Shown: positions 1-9,714 of the stretch, piece by piece
How positions within the stretch are numbered: the first letter of the stretch is position 1
How the letters are laid out: each line of letters starts with the position of its first letter
The notes under the pieces: generated by a model
Database searches by the model: none
Seen by the model: only the letters and a program-made list of their open reading frames with translations
Told to the model about the DNA's origin: nothing
DNA from: Geodermatophilus dictyosporus
GTDB taxonomy: Bacteria; Actinomycetota; Actinomycetes; Mycobacteriales; Geodermatophilaceae
Assembly (NCBI RefSeq): GCF_900115505.1
Contig: NZ_FOWQ01000001.1
Location: 558,001 to 622,000, forward strand
Length of the DNA stretch: 64,000 nt
Direction of reading: 5' to 3'
Made by a program: the position numbers and the translations under genes

Positions 1-192
1 CGCTGGGCCACCCCGCTGGGGGCCGGTCCCGACGGCGACGACCGGCTGCAGCTGCGCACCACCGAACCGTGGCGGCTGGCCGACCAGCTGGCCGCCTACG
101 GCCCCGACGTCGTGGTGGAGTCGCCGCAGGCGGTGCGCGCGGCCGTCGTCGAGCGGCTCACCCGCCTGGCGGCGATGGGGGAGCAGGCATGA
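1..192 (+). CDS. pafB: PafB-type WYL regulator, C-terminal end only
   Basis: Only the last 63 codons are in the window; the gene begins before base 1. The reading frame ends in TGA inside ATGA, overlapping the ATG of pafC by four bases. The visible part resembles the WCX tail of WYL-domain regulators (a [26 protein letters not shown] segment ending in an arginine-rich helix). PafB and PafC form a DNA-damage-responsive activator in mycobacteria, normally encoded side by side below pafA. The assignment rests mainly on the adjoining pafC-tatA-tatC-helY order, because the DNA-binding part is not visible. Confidence 0.8.
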   Translation, partial: RWATPLGAGPDGDDRLQLRTTEPWRLADQLAAYGPDVVVESPQAVRAAVVERLTRLAAMGEQA

Positions 193-1166
193 CCGGTCCG
201 GCCACCAACGAGCGGATGACCCGGCTGCTGTCCCTGGTCCCGTACCTCACCGCCCGGCCCGGGGGCGTGCCGCTGGCCGAGGCCGCGCGCGACTTCGGCG
301 TCCCGGAGCGGCAGCTGCGCCGCGACCTGGACCTGCTGTGGATGTGCGGGCTGCCCGGCTACGGCCCCGGCGACCTCATCGACCTGGCCTTCGAGGGCGA
401 CCGGGTACGGGTCACCTTCACCGCCGGCATGGTCCGCCCGCTGCGGCTGACCACCGACGAGGCCGTGGCGCTGGTCGTGGCGCTGCGCACGCTGCTGGAG
501 CTGCCGGGGCTGGCCGAGCAGGAGGCGGTCAGCCGCGCGCTGGCCAAGGTGTCGGCCGCGGCCGGGCACGCGGCGGAGCGGGTCACGCCGGTGGCGCTGT
601 CGGTGGACGCCCGGGAGCAGTCCCTCGCCGTCGTCCGCCGCGGTCTGGAGCAGGGCCGGGCGCTGCACCTGCACTACTACGTGCCCACCCGCGACGAGCG
701 CACCGAGCGCACCGTCGACCCGCTGCGGCTGCTGCTGGTCGACGGCCGCTCCTACCTGGAGGCGTGGTGCCGCCGCGCCGAGGGGCTGCGGCTGTTCCGG
801 CTGGACCGGGTCGACGACGTCGAGGTCCTCGACGAGCCCGCCGCGCCGCCGCCGGGGGTGCACCTGCGCGACCTGGACAACGGGATCTACCAGCCCGAGC
901 CCGGTGCCCCGGTGGTGCGGCTGCGGCTGGCGCGCACCGCCCGCTGGGTGGCCGAGTACTACCCGGTCGAGGACGTCCGCGAGGTCGACGACCCACCCGG
1001 CGGCCTGGCCGTGGCGCTGCGCACCGGGGACCTGGCGTGGGCCCGCCGGCTGGTCGCCTCCCTCGGCGGGGCGGCCGGGGTGGAGGAGCCCGCCGAGCTC
1101 GCCGGGGCCGTGGCCGCCGACGCCCGGGCCGCCCTGGCGCGCTACGGCGAGCAGGCCGGGGCCTAG
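189..1166 (+). CDS. pafC: PafC-type WYL domain transcriptional regulator
   Basis: The product is 325 aa. The start is the ATG at 189, which overlaps the stop of pafB; an upstream in-frame extension to 69 would run through pafB and is rejected. An N-terminal winged helix (roughly residues 10-70, with [14 protein letters not shown] recognition helix) is followed by a WYL domain around residues 155-215, containing HYYVPTRDE and SYLEAWC, and a C-terminal WCX domain. In mycobacteria PafBC is a RecA-independent activator of DNA repair genes, and WYL domains bind single-stranded nucleic acid or other ligands. The gene is translationally coupled to pafB and followed by a small membrane gene and tatAC, the usual actinobacterial order. 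Confidence 0.9.
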   Translation: MTGPATNERMTRLLSLVPYLTARPGGVPLAEAARDFGVPERQLRRDLDLLWMCGLPGYGPGDLIDLAFEGDRVRVTFTAGMVRPLRLTTDEAVALVVALRTLLELPGLAEQEAVSRALAKVSAAAGHAAERVTPVALSVDAREQSLAVVRRGLEQGRALHLHYYVPTRDERTERTVDPLRLLLVDGRSYLEAWCRRAEGLRLFRLDRVDDVEVLDEPAAPPPGVHLRDLDNGIYQPEPGAPVVRLRLARTARWVAEYYPVEDVREVDDPPGGLAVALRTGDLAWARRLVASLGGAAGVEEPAELAGAVAADARAALARYGEQAGA

Positions 1167-1176
1167 GGTCGTCGCC

Positions 1177-1389
1177 GTGCTGCTGCTCGTGGTCTGGATC
1201 GCCGTCGTCGTGCTGTCGCTGGTGGTGCTCGGCGCGCTGGTGCACGGCGTGGTTGGTGCGCTGCAGCGGCTGGGCCGGGAGCTGCAGGCCGCCGAGCGCG
1301 AGGTGCGGCCCCTCCTGGAGCAGGCGCAGGCCGCCGGTGCCCGCGCGGCCGCGTTGCCGTCGATCGAACAGCGCCGCACCGAGGGCTGA
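1177..1389 (+). CDS. small single-pass membrane protein
   Basis: A 70 aa protein starting at the GTG at 1177. The start is chosen because TAGGGT (1164-1169) sits seven bases upstream, a leaderless -10 arrangement seen at many genes here; there is no Shine-Dalgarno sequence. Residues 2-25 form one strongly hydrophobic helix ([21 protein letters not shown]), followed by a charged helix rich in Arg, Glu and Ala ending in EQRRTEG. Size and layout resemble the DUF948-like small membrane proteins near tatA in related genomes. Function is unknown; its place between pafC and tatA is the only clue. Confidence 0.65.
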   Translation: MLLLVVWIAVVVLSLVVLGALVHGVVGALQRLGRELQAAEREVRPLLEQAQAAGARAAALPSIEQRRTEG

Positions 1390-1474
1390 ACCCCTGCCCC
1401 CGCCTTCCGGGGGACGGGGATCCCCGGCCCGGCGGCGTAGCATCGCCGCCGTCGCCCCTCGACCTGGAGGACGC

Positions 1475-1765
1475 ATGAACCTCGGCGCGCCGGAGATCAT
1501 CCTGATCGTCCTCGCGATCCTGCTGCTGTTCGGGTACAAGAAGCTGCCCGACGCGTCGCGCTCGCTGGGCCGCTCGCTGCGCATCTTCAAGGGCGAGATG
1601 AAGGGCATGAAGGACGACGACAAGGGCCGCTCGGGTCCCGCCGTCCTCGACGCGGCCGACGCCGACCGCCGGTCCCAGCTCGAGGCCGAGGCGGCCGCCG
1701 CCGAGGCCCGCGCGGCGGAGCTGCGGGCGCGGGCCGGCCGGCCCGGCGCCGCCGACCCGCGCTGA
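1475..1765 (+). CDS. tatA: Sec-independent translocase subunit TatA
   Basis: A 96 aa protein with a short periplasmic N-terminus (MNLGAPE), one transmembrane helix (about residues 7-22), the [15 protein letters not shown] hinge and amphipathic helix, and a long acidic/alanine-rich tail. This is the pore-forming component of the twin-arginine system, which exports folded proteins across the inner membrane. A TGGAGG ribosome site lies just before the ATG, and a TAGCAT box at 1438-1443 fits a promoter about 35 bases upstream. tatC follows after 20 bases, so the two are probably one operon. The gene has the usual family length. Confidence 0.95.
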   Translation: MNLGAPEIILIVLAILLLFGYKKLPDASRSLGRSLRIFKGEMKGMKDDDKGRSGPAVLDAADADRRSQLEAEAAAAEARAAELRARAGRPGAADPR

Positions 1766-1785
1766 CCCTGCCCCGGAGCACCGAC

Positions 1786-2742
1786 GTGAGCGGGCCCGCC
1801 CCGCGCCGCCGGCGTCGCCGGCCACCGCGCGACCCCGACGCGACGATGACCCTCGTCGCGCACCTCACCGAGCTGCGCAACCGGGTCGCCACGGCACTGC
1901 TGGCGCTCCTGCTGGCCTCCGCCGTCGCCTTCTGGTGGTACGAGCACGGCCTGGGGGACTTCATCCGGGCGCCCTACTGCGGCCTGGAGCCCGAGCTGCG
2001 CTACGGCGGCGACGCCGACGGCGGCTGCGGACTGTTGATCACCGACGTCTTCGGCGGGGTGTTCATCCGGCTGAAGGTGAGCCTGCTGGCCGGGGCGGTG
2101 CTGTCGGCGCCGGTGTGGCTCTACCAGCTGTGGGCGTTCGTCACCCCGGGCCTCAAGCGCAACGAGAAGCGCTACGGCGTCGCCTTCGTGCTGGTCTCCT
2201 CGACGCTGTTCGCCCTCGGCGCGGTGCTGGCCTACGTGTCGCTGTCGGCGGGCCTGGAGCTGCTGCTGGGCCTGGCCGGCGACGGCGTGGTCATCGCGCT
2301 GACCGCGCAGGACTACATCGGCTTCGTGCTCTCCCTGTTGGTCGCCTTCGGCGTCAGCTTCGAGGTGCCCCTGGTGGCCGTCGCGCTCAACGCGGTGGGC
2401 GTGCTCTCCTACGAGACGCTGCGGCGCAGCCGGCGCTGGATCTTCTTCCTCACCATCGTCTTCGCCGCCTTCGTCACCCCCACCCAGGACCCGTTCACCA
2501 TGCTGCTCATGGCCGGGCCGATGATCCTGCTGTTCGAGCTGGCCATCCAGGTGGCGCGGCTCGTCGACCGGCGGCGGGCCCGCCGCGACGCCCGCGAGCA
2601 CTTCCACGACGTCGCCGACGACGAGGCCTCGCCCCTGGACGCCGCACCCTCGCGCCTGGACAGCGCGCCCGCGCACCTGGACACCGCGCCCTCGCACCTG
2701 GACGGCGACCCCGCCGACGAGCGGACCGCCTCCCGCGGCTGA
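1786..2742 (+). CDS. tatC: Sec-independent translocase subunit TatC
   Basis: A 318 aa polytopic protein, the substrate receptor of the Tat translocase. The family signature HLTELRNR is at residues 26-33, followed by six predicted membrane helices and the conserved TPxxDPFTMLLMAGPM segment near helix 5. The GTG at 1786 gives an arginine-rich 20-residue N-terminal tail; the ATG at 1846 (residue 21) is an alternative start. The C-terminal tail is odd: after the last helix it carries a degenerate tandem repeat of about eight residues (LDxAPxHLD-like, roughly 285-310), which looks like a slippage-prone low-complexity extension and is not part of the core fold. Confidence 0.95.
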   Translation: MSGPAPRRRRRRPPRDPDATMTLVAHLTELRNRVATALLALLLASAVAFWWYEHGLGDFIRAPYCGLEPELRYGGDADGGCGLLITDVFGGVFIRLKVSLLAGAVLSAPVWLYQLWAFVTPGLKRNEKRYGVAFVLVSSTLFALGAVLAYVSLSAGLELLLGLAGDGVVIALTAQDYIGFVLSLLVAFGVSFEVPLVAVALNAVGVLSYETLRRSRRWIFFLTIVFAAFVTPTQDPFTMLLMAGPMILLFELAIQVARLVDRRRARRDAREHFHDVADDEASPLDAAPSRLDSAPAHLDTAPSHLDGDPADERTASRG

Positions 2743-2829
2743 CCCGCCGGCCCCGCCGCGCCGTAGGGTGACGCGCCCGCCGGCGCCGACGTCCCCGCAC
2801 GGGGCCCGGCCGCACCGGGGAGGGACTCC

Positions 2830-3741
2830 ATGACCGACGTCGCGGTGCTGGTGAGCCCGGCCGCCGGGCGGGGACGGGCGCGCGCCGTCTCCGGCGCCGT
2901 CCTCGACGTCCTGCGCCGCCGCGGCCTCACGCCGCACGTGCTGCCCGCCGCCGACCGCGCGGGGGTGGAGCGGGCCGCGGCCGCCGCCGTGGCCGCCGGC
3001 ACCGGGGCCGTGGTGGCCGTCGGGGGAGACGGTGCCGCGCACGCCGCGCTGCAGGCCGTCGCCGGCACCGCCACGCCGCTGGCGGTGGTCCCCGCGGGCA
3101 CCGGCAACGACCTGGCCCTGGCCCTCGGGGTGCCGCCGGAGCCGGTGGCCGCCGCCGCCGCGGCGGCCGCCGACCTGCGGGAGGGCGCCGTCCGCACGGT
3201 CGACGCCGGCCGGACGGCGGGGCGCTGGTGGGCCACCGTGCTGTGCTGCGGGTTCGACTCGGCGGTCACCGACCGGGCGAACCGGCTGCGCTGGCCGCGC
3301 GGTCCCCGGCGCTACGACGTGGCCGTCCTCGCCGAGCTGGCCCGGCTGCGGCCGCGCGAGGTGACGCTGACCCTCGACGGCGTGCGGCGGACGCTGCCGG
3401 TCACCCTGGTCGCCGTCGGCAACACCGCCTGCTACGGCGGGGGCCTGCGGGTCTGCCCGGTCGCCGACCCGGCCGACGGGCACCTCGACGTCACCGTCGT
3501 CGGGCCGGTGTCGCGCCGCGAGCTGGTGCGCACCCGCCCGCGGCTGACGTCGGGCACCCACGTCGGGCACCCGGCGGTGACGGTGCACCGCGCCGCGCGG
3601 GTCGAACTGGCGGGGGCCGGGCTGACCGCCTGGGCCGATGGCGAGCCGGTGGCAGCGCTGCCCGTCGTCGCCGAGGCGGTCCCCGGCGCCCTGCGCGTGT
3701 TGGGCAGCGCACGGCCGCCCCGCGACGATCAGGTCACCTGA
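2830..3741 (+). CDS. diacylglycerol / lipid kinase family protein
   Basis: A 303 aa soluble kinase of the DAGK catalytic family (PF00781). It has the nucleotide-binding GGDG at residues 65-68, PAGTGNDLA at about 88-96, and the later family strand ending in WADGEPVAALP. It likely phosphorylates diacylglycerol or a related lipid at the membrane face. The ATG at 2830 follows a GGGGAGGGACT ribosome site; a TAGGGT box at 2764-2769 is a candidate promoter. The stop codon lies inside a perfect 29-base palindrome (3721-3749). M. tuberculosis lacks a gene here between tatC and helY, as I recall it, so this is a local insertion in the synteny block. Confidence 0.9.
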   Translation: MTDVAVLVSPAAGRGRARAVSGAVLDVLRRRGLTPHVLPAADRAGVERAAAAAVAAGTGAVVAVGGDGAAHAALQAVAGTATPLAVVPAGTGNDLALALGVPPEPVAAAAAAAADLREGAVRTVDAGRTAGRWWATVLCCGFDSAVTDRANRLRWPRGPRRYDVAVLAELARLRPREVTLTLDGVRRTLPVTLVAVGNTACYGGGLRVCPVADPADGHLDVTVVGPVSRRELVRTRPRLTSGTHVGHPAVTVHRAARVELAGAGLTAWADGEPVAALPVVAEAVPGALRVLGSARPPRDDQVT

Positions 3742-3749
3742 TCGTCGCG
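3721..3749. terminator. perfect palindrome at the end of the lipid kinase gene
   Basis: Two 14-base arms (CGCGACGATCAGGT and its exact complement) are separated by a single C. The structure includes the last codons and stop of the lipid kinase gene. It has no T-tract, as is common for actinobacterial hairpin terminators. Its right arm is the start of a 69-base repeat that recurs inverted at 62813-62881, so it could equally be part of a mobile or DNA-binding element. Confidence 0.6.
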
Positions 3750-3804
3750 CGTCCGACCTGACGGTGGGCGGTGAGGGAGGACGCGCTGCGGTGGGGGAGG
3801 ACGC
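3736..3804 (+). repeat. 69-base dispersed repeat, copy 1
   Basis: The segment is nearly identical to the reverse complement of 62813-62881. Nineteen bases match exactly, then eight diverge, then 42 match exactly (the GGTGGGCGGTGAGGG part through to GGGGGAGGACGC). The copies have the same length and lie on opposite sides of dif in opposite orientation. This copy fills the gap between the lipid kinase gene and helY and is followed 34 bases later by copy A of the 14-base motif. Confidence 0.85.
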
Positions 3805-3837
3805 CCCCGGAGTGGGCGGTGAGCACCGGACACCGGA

Positions 3838-3851
3838 CCGTTATCCCCAAC
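3838..3851 (+). promoter_or_regulatory. polar 14-base terminus motif, copy A
   Basis: Exact CCGTTATCCCCAAC on the + strand, in the gap before helY, 22.4 kb left of dif. It reads towards dif. See copies at 10286, 12430, 27624, 28048 and 46565. Confidence 0.75.
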
Positions 3852-3956
3852 TGGTCGCCCGACAGACCGTGGGGACGGGACGAGGAGGGGCCACGAGGAC
3901 GCGGGGGCACCCGCCGCCGATCTGAGAGCCGCCGCCGGTGCGCCTAACGTGGAGCC

Positions 3957-6806
3957 ATGTCCAGCCCCGCCGAGCGGTACGCGGCTGCCCGGCGGCGCAG
4001 CGCGCACCCCACCCTCGCCGACTTCACCGCCGAGCTCGGCTTCTCGCTCGACCCGTTCCAGGTCGAGGCGTGCGAGGCGCTCGACGAGGGCGCGGGCGTG
4101 CTGGTCTGCGCACCCACCGGCGCGGGCAAGACCGTCGTCGGCGAGTTCGCCGTGCACAAGGCGCTCGCCGAGGGCCGCAAGGCCTTCTACACGACGCCGA
4201 TCAAGGCGCTGTCCAACCAGAAGTACAACGACCTCGTCGACCGCTACGGCGAGGCCGAGGTCGGGCTGCTGACCGGGGACAACGCGATCAACGGCGACGC
4301 CCCGGTGGTGGTGATGACCACCGAGGTGCTGCGCAACATGCTCTACGCGGAGTCCCCGGCCATCGACGGCCTCGGTTACGTGGTCATGGACGAGGTCCAC
4401 TACCTCGCCGACCGGTTCCGCGGCGCGGTGTGGGAGGAGGTGATCATCCACCTCCCGGCGTCGGTGACCCTGGTGTCGCTGTCGGCGACCGTGAGCAACG
4501 CCGAGGAGTTCGCCGACTGGCTGGTCACCGTCCGCGGGCACACCCGGGTGGTCGTCAGCGAGGTGCGGCCCATCCCGCTGTGGCAGCACATGCTCGTCGG
4601 CAGCCGGGTGTTCGACCTGTTCAGCCTGCGCCCGGCCGCGCACGCCGCCGAGCACGGGGAGGACCCCCGCGGCCGCTCCACGCGCGACCGCGGCGGCAGC
4701 GTGGTCGACCCGGAGCTGGTGCGCTACGTCCGCGAGTACGAGCGCCGGCTGGACACCTGGGGTGGCGGCGGCACCGGCGGCGCCCGGCGCGACCGCGACT
4801 GGCACAAGCCGCGCTACCGGCCCCCGGCCCGCTCGGAGGTGGTCGAGCGGCTCGACCGCGCCGGGCTGCTGCCGGCGATCACGTTCATCTTCAGCCGCAA
4901 CGGCTGCGACGCCGCCGTCGCCCAGTGCCTGCAGTCGGGCCTGCGCCTCACCGACGAGGCCGAGCGCGCCGAGATCGCCCGGATCATCGACGAGCGCACC
5001 GGCTCGCTGCCCGACGAGGACCTGCACGTGCTGGGCTTCTGGGAGTGGCGCGAGGGCCTGCTCGCCGGGCTGGCCGCCCACCACGCCGGGCTGGTGCCGG
5101 CGTTCAAGGAGACCGTGGAGGAGTGCTTCGTCCGCGGCCTGGTCAAGGCCGTGTTCGCCACCGAGACCCTGGCGCTGGGCATCAACATGCCCGCGCGCAC
5201 CGTCGTCCTCGAGCGGCTGGTGAAGTGGAACGGCGAGGCGCACGTCGACGTCACGCCGGGGGAGTACACCCAGCTCACCGGCCGGGCCGGACGGCGCGGC
5301 ATCGACGTCGAGGGGCACGCCGTCGTCGTCTGGGCGCCGGGCATGGACCCCTCGGTGGTGGCCGGGCTGGCCAGCACCCGCACCTATCCGCTGCGCTCGT
5401 CGTTCCGGCCCAGCTACAACATGGCGGTCAACCTGGTGGGCAGCTTCGGCCGCGCCCGCGCCCGCGAGCTGCTGGCCTCCTCCTTCGCGCAGTTCCAGGC
5501 CGACCGCTCGGTGGTCGGCCTGGCCCGGGCGGCCGCCCGGCACGAGCAGGAGGCGGAGCGGGCCGCCGCCGAGATGCACTCCGACGGCGGCGACGTCGCC
5601 GGCTACGCGCGGCTGCGCCGGGAGATCGCCGACCGCGAGCGGGAGCTGTCCCGCGACTCGCAGGCCAAGCGCCGGATGGAGGCCGCCGACGCGCTGGCCG
5701 CGCTGCGGCCCGGTGACGTCATCCGGGTGCCCTCGGGACGACGGCAGGGGCTCGCCGTCGTCCTGGACCCGGGGATCACCGACCTGGCCGACCCGCGCCC
5801 GCTGGTGCTCACCGAGGACAAGTGGGCCGGCCGGCTGGGCAGCGTCGACTTCCCGACGCCGGTCTCCGCGCTGGCCCGCGTCCGCGTGCCGAGGAACTTC
5901 AACCACCGCAGCCCGCACGCCCGCCGCGACCTGGCCTCGACGCTGCGCGCCGCGCGGGTGGAGAACGACCTGGGCGCCCGCCGGGTCCGGCAGCGCTCCG
6001 CGGCCGCCGACGACCCGGTGCTGCACGACCTGCGCCGCGCCCTGCGCGCCCACCCGGTGCACGCGCTGCCCGACCGGGAGGACCGGGTACGGGCCGCCGA
6101 GCGCTACCTGCGCGGGGTCGCCGAGGCCGAGGCCACCCACCGGCGGATGGCCGAGCGCACCGGGTCGCTGACCCGCCAGTTCGACCGCACCTGCGACGTC
6201 CTCGAGGAGCTGGGCTACCTGGTGCCCGAGGTGGTGCCGCTGGTGCCCGCCGACACCGCCGAGGACGTCCCGGTCGACGACGTCCCCCGGGTCACCGACG
6301 AGGGACGGCGGCTGGCGCGGATCTGGTCCGACGGCGACCTGCTGATCGCCGAGTGCCTGCGCGCCGGGGCGTGGCGCGGGCTGGGCGCGGCCGAGCTGGC
6401 CGCCGCCGTCTCCACGCTGGTGTTCGAGGCGCGCCGCGAGATGCCGGGGCAGCCGGCGGTGCCGGCGGGCCAGGTCGCCACCGCCATCGCCGAGATGCGC
6501 CGCATCCGCGCCCGGCTGCAGGACGTCGAGCTCGACCGCGGCCTGCCGGCCACCCGCGACCTCGACCTGGGCTTCGCCTGGGCGGCCTACCGCTGGGCGG
6601 ACGGGCAGAGCCTGGACCGGGTGCTCGCCGGCGCGGAGCAGGCCGGCACCGAGCTCTCCGGCGGCGACTTCGTGCGGTGGGCGCGGCAGCTGGTCGACGT
6701 GCTCGACCAGCTGGCCAAGGTCGCCGACGAGCCGGTCGCCCGGGTCGCGCGCGCCGCGGTCGAGCGGGTGCGGCGGGGCGTGGTCGCGGTCGCCGTCAGC
6801 GGCTGA
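3957..6806 (+). CDS. helY: SKI2/MTR4-like DEAD/DEAH-box RNA helicase HelY
   Basis: A 949 aa ATP-dependent helicase. It has Walker A APTGAGKT at 52-59, the DEVH box at 145-148, motif III LSLSAT near 172-177, and motif VI in [10 protein letters not shown] near 440. A DSHCT-type C-terminal region follows, as in Mtr4/Ski2 and mycobacterial HelY (Rv2092c). The expected role is RNA unwinding in decay or ribosome biogenesis. The ATG at 3957 lies six bases after TAACGT (3945-3950), implying a leaderless transcript. The gene sits in its usual neighbourhood (tatC upstream, a DUF4333 protein downstream) but is separated from tatC by the lipid kinase and a repeat-bearing gap. Confidence 0.93.
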   Translation: MSSPAERYAAARRRSAHPTLADFTAELGFSLDPFQVEACEALDEGAGVLVCAPTGAGKTVVGEFAVHKALAEGRKAFYTTPIKALSNQKYNDLVDRYGEAEVGLLTGDNAINGDAPVVVMTTEVLRNMLYAESPAIDGLGYVVMDEVHYLADRFRGAVWEEVIIHLPASVTLVSLSATVSNAEEFADWLVTVRGHTRVVVSEVRPIPLWQHMLVGSRVFDLFSLRPAAHAAEHGEDPRGRSTRDRGGSVVDPELVRYVREYERRLDTWGGGGTGGARRDRDWHKPRYRPPARSEVVERLDRAGLLPAITFIFSRNGCDAAVAQCLQSGLRLTDEAERAEIARIIDERTGSLPDEDLHVLGFWEWREGLLAGLAAHHAGLVPAFKETVEECFVRGLVKAVFATETLALGINMPARTVVLERLVKWNGEAHVDVTPGEYTQLTGRAGRRGIDVEGHAVVVWAPGMDPSVVAGLASTRTYPLRSSFRPSYNMAVNLVGSFGRARARELLASSFAQFQADRSVVGLARAAARHEQEAERAAAEMHSDGGDVAGYARLRREIADRERELSRDSQAKRRMEAADALAALRPGDVIRVPSGRRQGLAVVLDPGITDLADPRPLVLTEDKWAGRLGSVDFPTPVSALARVRVPRNFNHRSPHARRDLASTLRAARVENDLGARRVRQRSAAADDPVLHDLRRALRAHPVHALPDREDRVRAAERYLRGVAEAEATHRRMAERTGSLTRQFDRTCDVLEELGYLVPEVVPLVPADTAEDVPVDDVPRVTDEGRRLARIWSDGDLLIAECLRAGAWRGLGAAELAAAVSTLVFEARREMPGQPAVPAGQVATAIAEMRRIRARLQDVELDRGLPATRDLDLGFAWAAYRWADGQSLDRVLAGAEQAGTELSGGDFVRWARQLVDVLDQLAKVADEPVARVARAAVERVRRGVVAVAVSG

Positions 6807-6918
6807 GGGTGCCGCTCGGGGGAGCGGGCCGTGGGCCTGCGTGGGGGACAATCGCCACCGCTCGTGTGACGCGGTGTCACGGCACGGTCCGCAGGGGCCG
6901 GGGAGGACGGGAGCGACG

Positions 6919-7560
6919 ATGACCAACCCGCCGCAGGGTGGCCAGCCGGAGCGGTCCGGGCAACCGGAGCAGTTCGGCCAGCAGCCGGGTCCCTACGGGC
7001 CGCCGGGCCCGTTCGGCCAGCCGGGCGGGCAGTACGGCCAGCCGGGGCAGTACGGGCAGCCGGGGCAGTACGGGCAGCCGGGGCAGTACGGCCAGCCGGG
7101 CGGGCAGTACGGGCAGCCGGGTCCGTGGGGCCCGCCGGGCGGCTACCAGCAGCCGGGGCCGTACGGACAGCCCGGGCCGTACGGACAGCCGGGCCCCCAC
7201 GCGCCGCAGCCCGGCGCGCCGGGCCAGCAGTTCGGGTCCTACGGGCAGCCGCCGCGGAGGTCGCGCACCCGCCCGCTCATCGGCACGGGGCTGGCGGTGG
7301 TCGTCATCGGCGTCGCGATCCTCCTGGCGCTGCTCCTCGGCCGGGACGTCCTGGACGCCAACCGGGCCGAGGCCGACATCGCCACGCAGTTCGAGGAGAC
7401 CTTCGGCGTCGGCATCGACGTCACCTGCGACCAGGAGATGGTCGTGGAGGACGGGGCCACCTACGAGTGCTCGGGCACCACCGAGGACGACGAGGACGTG
7501 ACGATCCGCGTCGCGATCACCGACGCGGACTCCGCCGCCTACACCTGGGAGATCGTCTGA
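6919..7560 (+). CDS. Gly/Pro/Gln/Tyr-repeat membrane protein with DUF4333 domain
   Basis: A 213 aa protein with three parts. Residues 7-110 are a low-complexity repeat built on [11 protein letters not shown] units, intrinsically disordered and cytoplasmic. One membrane helix follows at about 119-138. The extracytoplasmic DUF4333 domain has two cysteines (about 168 and 184) that likely form a disulfide. The ATG is preceded by GGGAGGACGGGAG. The position matches Rv2091c in M. tuberculosis, a membrane protein next to helY. The repeat is encoded by near-identical 12- to 15-base units (7005-7200), so copy number probably varies between strains. No enzymatic function is known. Confidence 0.85.
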   Translation: MTNPPQGGQPERSGQPEQFGQQPGPYGPPGPFGQPGGQYGQPGQYGQPGQYGQPGQYGQPGGQYGQPGPWGPPGGYQQPGPYGQPGPYGQPGPHAPQPGAPGQQFGSYGQPPRRSRTRPLIGTGLAVVVIGVAILLALLLGRDVLDANRAEADIATQFEETFGVGIDVTCDQEMVVEDGATYECSGTTEDDEDVTIRVAITDADSAAYTWEIV

Positions 7561-7576
7561 CCCGACCGGCCGGGCC

Positions 7577-8506
7577 TCACCGGTCCAGGACGTCGGCCCG
7601 CCAGCCCAGCGCCGCGCCCAGCCGGCCCAGCGACGACCGCAGCCCGTGCGCGTCGGCCAGCGCGGCCAGCGCGCCGGCGTCGGCCGGCCGGGAGGGCAGC
7701 GCCCCCTCGACCGGCGGCAGGTCGATGTCGCGTGCCACGGCCACCACCACCGGCGCGGCGTCGAGGTAGTCCGCCCCCGCGTGCAGCCGCTTGAGCACCG
7801 CCGCCGTCAGCGGCGCCCTCGGCACCGCGGTGCGCGTCGCGGCCGCGCGGATCCCGGCCAGGTCGCCGAACTCGGTGACCAGCGCGGCCGCGGTCTTGGC
7901 GCCGATGCCGGCCACCCCCGGCAGCCCGTCGCTCGGGTCCCCGCGCAGCACGGCGAAGTCGGCGTAGGCCCGCCCGGGGATGCCGTACCTCGCCGCCACC
8001 GCCGCCTCGTCGACCACCTCGATGTCGGCGATGCCGCGGTTGGTGTAGAGCACCCGGACGCCGCGCGCGTCGTCGACCAGCTGGAAGAGGTCGCGGTCGC
8101 CGGTGACGACGTCGACCGGGCCGTGGGCGCGGGTGGCCAGCGTGCCGATGACGTCGTCGGCCTCGTAGCCCGGCGCCCCGACCCGGGCGATGCCGGCCGC
8201 GGCCAGGACGTCGACCAGCACCGGCACCTGCGGGCCGAGCTCCGCCGGCGTCTCCTCCCCGCCGTCGGGGGAGAGCCGGTGCGCCTTGTACGACGGCAGG
8301 GCCTCCACCCGGAAGGCGGGACGCCAGTCGTCGTCCCAGCAGGCCACCAGCCGGGTGGGGGTGTGCGCGGTGAGCAGCCGGGCGGTCATGTCGAGGAACC
8401 CGCGGACGGCGTTGACCGGCCGGCCGTCGGGGGCGGTCACGCTGGTCGGGACGCCGTAGAAGGCCCGGAAGTAGAGGCTCGCGGCGTCGAGCAGCATCGT
8501 CGTCAC
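7577..8506 (-). CDS. 5'-3' exonuclease (FEN/PolA N-terminal family)
   Basis: A 309 aa stand-alone protein of the DNA polymerase I 5'-3' exonuclease family, equivalent to Rv2090. It has LLDAASLYFRAFYG at the N-terminus with the metal-binding Asp, the CWDDDWRP segment, GYEADDVIGTLA and VVTGDRDLFQLV acidic clusters, and the helix-hairpin-helix GVAGIGAKTAAALV. It should degrade 5' flaps or RNA-DNA primers. The GTG at 8506 is eight bases after TACCGT (8515-8520 on the - strand), a leaderless layout; the ATG at 8497 is an alternative. It is divergent from pepE with only 68 bases between. Confidence 0.92.
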   Translation of the reverse strand: MTTMLLDAASLYFRAFYGVPTSVTAPDGRPVNAVRGFLDMTARLLTAHTPTRLVACWDDDWRPAFRVEALPSYKAHRLSPDGGEETPAELGPQVPVLVDVLAAAGIARVGAPGYEADDVIGTLATRAHGPVDVVTGDRDLFQLVDDARGVRVLYTNRGIADIEVVDEAAVAARYGIPGRAYADFAVLRGDPSDGLPGVAGIGAKTAAALVTEFGDLAGIRAAATRTAVPRAPLTAAVLKRLHAGADYLDAAPVVVAVARDIDLPPVEGALPSRPADAGALAALADAHGLRSSLGRLGAALGWRADVLDR

Positions 8507-8574
8507 GGGCGGGGACGGTAACGGTCCGGGAAACCCCGGCGGGTGCGGTCGGTGCCCGGGGCTAGGGTCCGGGC

Positions 8575-9714
8575 GTGGCAGACAGCACGGGGGCCCTCGT
8601 CAGCATCGACCGCGTGCACGCCGCGCGGGCCGTCGCCGCGGAGCTCGGCGTCGACGTCCTCGTGCTCACGCCGGGGTCGGACCTGCGCTACCTGTGCGGC
8701 TACGACGCCCACGCGATGGAGCGGCTGACCGCCCTGGTCGTGCCCCGCGTCGGCGACCCGCTGCTGGTCGTCCCGCGGCTGGAGGCGCCGATGGTCGACG
8801 CCGGCCCGGCCGGCGCGCTGGGCCTGGAGCTGCGCGCCTGGGACGAGACCGACGACCCCTTCGCGCTGCTCGCGGCGGAGGTCACCGCCCGGCTCGGCGC
8901 CGCGCCCACCCGGGTGGCGGTCGGCGCCCGCACCTGGGCCGAGCACGCACTCGGCGTGCACCGCGCGCTGCCGGGCTCCGCGCTGGAGCTGGCGACCCCG
9001 GTGGTCGACCGGCTGCGCATGGTCAAGACCGCGCCCGAGGTCGAGGAGCTGGCGGCCGCCGGCGCGGCGATCGACCGGGTGCACGCGCGGATGGGGGAGT
9101 GGCTGCGGGTGGGCCGCACCGAGGCCGAGGTCGGCGCCGACATCGCCGCGGCGATCCTGGCCGAGGGGCACGTCGGGGTGGACTTCACCATCGTCGGCTC
9201 CGGGCCCAACGGCGCCAGCCCGCACCACGAGCTCTCCGACCGGGTGGTGCAGGCCGGCGACCTCGTCGTCGTCGACATCGGTGGGGAGACCGCCACGGGC
9301 TACCGGTCCGACTGCACCCGCACCTACGCCGTCGGCAGCGAGCCGGGCGCGGAGGTGGCCGAGTGGTACGCCGTCCTGCAGGACGCGCAGGAGGCCGCGG
9401 TGGCCGCCGTCCGCCCCGGGGTGACCGCCGAGCAGGTCGACGCCGTGGCGCGCGACCGGATCGCCGCCGCCGGTTGGGGCGAGCACTTCATCCACCGCAC
9501 CGGGCACGGCATCGGCCTGGACACCCACGAGGCGCCCTACATCGTCGCGGGCAACGACCTGCCACTGGAGGCCGGGATGGCCTTCTCGGTCGAGCCGGGC
9601 ATCTACCTGGCCGGGCGCTGCGGCGCGCGGATCGAGGACATCGTCGTCTGCACCGACGAGGGCGTGCGCGCGCTGAACCGGGGTCCCCGTGAGCTCGTCG
9701 TCCTCCCCGGCTGA
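8575..9714 (+). CDS. pepE: M24 family Xaa-Pro dipeptidase/aminopeptidase
   Basis: A 379 aa metallopeptidase with a creatinase-like N-terminal domain and a pita-bread catalytic domain. All five metal ligands are visible: Asp in VVDIGGE and in YRSDCTRTY, His in HRTGHGIGLDTHEAP, Glu in VEPGIY, and Glu in RIEDIVV. It cleaves N-terminal residues before proline. The GTG start is six bases after TAGGGT (8563-8568), indicating a leaderless mRNA. It matches Rv2089c (pepE) in position after helY, Rv2091c and Rv2090. An Lrp regulator gene starts inside its 3' end. Confidence 0.92.
   Translation: MADSTGALVSIDRVHAARAVAAELGVDVLVLTPGSDLRYLCGYDAHAMERLTALVVPRVGDPLLVVPRLEAPMVDAGPAGALGLELRAWDETDDPFALLAAEVTARLGAAPTRVAVGARTWAEHALGVHRALPGSALELATPVVDRLRMVKTAPEVEELAAAGAAIDRVHARMGEWLRVGRTEAEVGADIAAAILAEGHVGVDFTIVGSGPNGASPHHELSDRVVQAGDLVVVDIGGETATGYRSDCTRTYAVGSEPGAEVAEWYAVLQDAQEAAVAAVRPGVTAEQVDAVARDRIAAAGWGEHFIHRTGHGIGLDTHEAPYIVAGNDLPLEAGMAFSVEPGIYLAGRCGARIEDIVVCTDEGVRALNRGPRELVVLPG

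Noticed and set aside
96..1379. Long - strand open frame across pafC and its neighbours, and similar long shadows elsewhere (e.g. 583-3588, 3729-6926)
   Set aside because: Low-complexity Gly/Arg/Ala translations opposite well-recognised genes; typical of antisense frames in very GC-rich DNA.
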